Positions 5,811-6,000 of a stretch of 6,000 bases of DNA are shown here, in pieces. Numbering within the stretch: the stretch's first letter is position 1; each line of letters starts with the position of its first letter. A model generated the notes under the pieces. The model worked only from the letters and a program-made list of their open reading frames with translations. It was not told where the DNA came from and did not search any database. This DNA comes from Chloroflexota bacterium (GTDB lineage Bacteria; Chloroflexota; Anaerolineae; Anaerolineales; UBA4823). The position numbers were made by a program, and so were the translations under genes. The DNA lies in NCBI GenBank assembly GCA_030636125.1, contig DAOVXM010000181.1, forward strand, positions 1-6,000, read 5' to 3'.

Positions 5811-5849
5811 AACCACCAAGACACATTTGGAACGGGTGTCTTGGTGGTT
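5811..5849. repeat. Perfect 14-bp stem-loop upstream of the minus-strand methyltransferase
   Basis: AACCACCAAGACAC (5811-5824) and GTGTCTTGGTGGTT (5836-5849) are perfect reverse complements around an 11-base loop. On the minus strand the stem is followed by TTTTAT, then the ribosome-binding site and start codon of the methyltransferase. It could end transcription from a minus-strand gene beyond the window, cap the 5' end of the methyltransferase mRNA, or be a dispersed palindromic repeat. I recall CCAAGACAC-type palindromes in intergenic regions of several environmental bacteria, which favours the repeat reading, but this cannot be tested here. Confidence 0.7.
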
Positions 5850-5871
5850 CGGTCATTCACCTGATAATCGG

Positions 5872-5877
5872 ATAATA
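5872..5877 (-). promoter_or_regulatory. Weak candidate -10 box for the minus-strand methyltransferase
   Basis: On the minus strand TATTAT (5877-5872) matches five of six bases of the -10 consensus. Transcription would start near 5865, just ahead of the 5811-5849 stem-loop and about 75 bases from the start codon. No acceptable -35 box lies 16 to 18 bases upstream, so support is thin. Confidence 0.2.
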
Positions 5878-5888
5878 CCCAAGTCGCT

Positions 5889-5940
5889 AGTGTTGCGCGG
5901 CGAAAGTGACTCAATAGTTTGGTAATAATGGCGCAACACT
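5889..5940. repeat. 10-bp inverted repeat enclosing 32 bases
   Basis: AGTGTTGCGC (5889-5898) is the perfect reverse complement of GCGCAACACT (5931-5940). It is the first of two adjacent inverted repeats of almost the same overall size near the right edge. Function is unknown; a structured RNA, a small palindromic element or element termini are all possible. Confidence 0.6.
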
Positions 5941-5944
5941 TTAA

Positions 5945-5995
5945 GCAGTTGGGCAGGAGACAACAGAAACCACCGATTCATTTAGGCCCAACTGC
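5945..5995. repeat. 10-bp inverted repeat enclosing 31 bases
   Basis: GCAGTTGGGC (5945-5954) is the perfect reverse complement of GCCCAACTGC (5986-5995). Only four bases (5941-5944) separate it from the preceding inverted repeat. CTAGTG at 5887-5892 also pairs perfectly with CACTAG at 5995-6000, so the two stems could branch from a shared closing stem. The pattern may continue past the window edge. Confidence 0.6.
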
Positions 5996-6000
5996 ACTAG

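Noticed and set aside
5931..5995. Integron attC-like core pairs (GTTGGGC and GCCCAAC)
   Set aside because: Order and spacing are wrong for attC, the second pair breaks the consensus, and there is no integrase or cassette nearby.
5928..6000. Open frame from ATG 5928 to the right edge (24 codons, plus strand)
   Set aside because: There is only a weak GGTAATA before the ATG, no recognisable sequence, and it runs through the inverted repeats. Too short to call without the next bases.
5941..6000. Minus-strand frame open from the right edge to a TAA at 5943-5941, possible C-terminus of a neighbouring gene
   Set aside because: Nineteen codons are too few to judge and the stretch is an inverted repeat. 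It would fit the 5811-5849 hairpin as that gene's terminator, but this is untestable here.

Overview
The window reads as ordinary bacterial chromosome, most likely from a Chloroflexota-type bacterium (Anaerolineae or a relative). That assignment is an inference from the style of the encoded proteins: a YacL-type PIN/TRAM membrane protein, a UMF1-type transporter, a UbiE/UbiX pair, and a methyltransferase with a Trm112-like zinc-ribbon tail. No rRNA or other marker gene is present to confirm it. There is no insertion sequence, phage gene, tRNA or CRISPR array.

Layout. At the left edge, bases 1-279 (minus strand) hold the N-terminal 93 residues of a YacL-like membrane protein that runs off the window. 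Bases 280-989 hold no convincing gene. The part nearest the yacL-like gene carries a minus-strand hairpin followed by a textbook intrinsic terminator, which looks like an attenuated leader or a small RNA. The rest is AT-rich and full of inverted repeats, and it ends in a probable plus-strand promoter. Bases 990-4879 are a plus-strand run of five closely packed genes: a UMF1/Atg22-type MFS transporter, UbiE/MenG quinone methyltransferase, UbiX flavin prenyltransferase, a YhbP-like split-barrel flavin-binding protein, and a class I SAM methyltransferase. Gaps are 11, 37 and 30 bases, then a 4-base overlap, so they probably form one operon. Bases 4880-5791 (minus strand) encode a second class I methyltransferase with a C-terminal four-cysteine zinc ribbon; its stop codon touches the stop of the operon's last gene. 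Bases 5792-6000 contain three perfect inverted repeats and no firm gene.

How the genes fit together. UbiE and UbiX side by side point to respiratory quinone synthesis. UbiX makes the prenylated FMN cofactor for UbiD-type decarboxylases, and UbiE performs the C-methylation that yields menaquinone or ubiquinone. In a Chloroflexota-type organism the product would be menaquinone. No ubiD or prenyltransferase gene lies in the window. The YhbP-like protein probably also binds flavin. The substrates of the transporter and of the two other methyltransferases cannot be read from sequence.

I did not find a clearly new biological system. The most unusual signals are non-coding: the hairpin-terminator leader ahead of the yacL-like gene, competing inverted repeats at 625-820, and the stacked inverted repeats at 5811-5995.
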